The notes under the pieces were generated by a model. It made no database searches. It saw only the letters and a list, made by a program, of their open reading frames with translations, and was not told where the DNA came from. The translations under genes were made by a program, and so were the position numbers. A stretch of DNA of 7,687 nucleotides from Thermoleophilaceae bacterium (GTDB lineage Bacteria > Actinomycetota > Thermoleophilia > Solirubrobacterales > Thermoleophilaceae), in the NCBI GenBank assembly GCA_013812485.1, contig JACCTJ010000332.1, forward strand, positions 1-7,687, written 5' to 3'. Positions 7,623-7,687 of this stretch are shown here, piece after piece; the first letter of the stretch is position 1, and each line of letters begins with the position of its first letter.

Positions 7623-7687
7623 GTGCCCCAGTTCCCCCAGTCCACCAGCGGCCTCGGCTACGCCGGCGCCCGATCCGAGGTCAGCAC
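7623..7687 (+). CDS. Start of an unrecognised gene (3' end outside window)
   Basis: Only 21 complete codons are visible, beginning MPQFPQSTSG and continuing LGYAGARSEV. The start is GTG 7623, supported by the AGGAGA ribosome binding site. I do not recognise the family. The N-terminus does not look like IspG or prolyl-tRNA synthetase, which often follow rseP in related clusters. It lies 86 bases after the acyl-CoA synthetase with a possible promoter between them, so it may be a separate transcription unit. Confidence 0.55.
   Translation, partial: MPQFPQSTSGLGYAGARSEVS

Overview
The window is very GC-rich (roughly 70% by eye), and all supported genes lie on the + strand with little intergenic DNA and frequent GTG starts. 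Gene order and protein style suggest an actinobacterium, most likely of the class Thermoleophilia (Solirubrobacterales/Gaiellales type). The class is inferred from recalled family resemblance, not from a search.

Layout: (1) 3-257, the end of frr (ribosome recycling factor); (2) 306-968, uppS (undecaprenyl diphosphate synthase); (3) 979-1881, cdsA (phosphatidate cytidylyltransferase); (4) 1878-2615, an M28-type zinc peptidase reading frame that looks damaged; (5) 2612-3319, an unrecognised helical protein built of 14-residue repeats; (6) 3414-4571, dxr (DXP reductoisomerase); (7) 4568-5656, an RseP-type site-2 protease; (8) 5719-7536, a long-chain acyl-CoA synthetase of the FadD15 type; (9) 7623 to the window end, the start of an unrecognised gene with a good ribosome binding site.

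Genes 1-7 are the conserved bacterial cluster that continues rpsB-tsf-pyrH-frr with envelope lipid genes. Dxr commits carbon to the MEP pathway that makes IPP. UppS uses IPP to build the undecaprenyl carrier for cell-wall synthesis. CdsA makes CDP-diacylglycerol for phospholipids. The RseP-like protease cuts membrane proteins, typically anti-sigma factors, in envelope stress control. Two extra genes sit between cdsA and dxr. Three junctions (cdsA/M28, M28/repeat protein, dxr/rseP) are 4-base GTGA overlaps, implying translational coupling. A new transcript may start at dxr, possibly leaderless. The acyl-CoA synthetase has its own strong Shine-Dalgarno site and occupies the place after rseP where ispG is often found.

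Most of the window is ordinary housekeeping sequence and I found no clear sign of a novel multi-gene system. The two points most worth a second look are the M28 gene, with a compensated frameshift and an apparently missing catalytic segment, and the neighbouring 14-residue-repeat protein, whose function I do not recognise.
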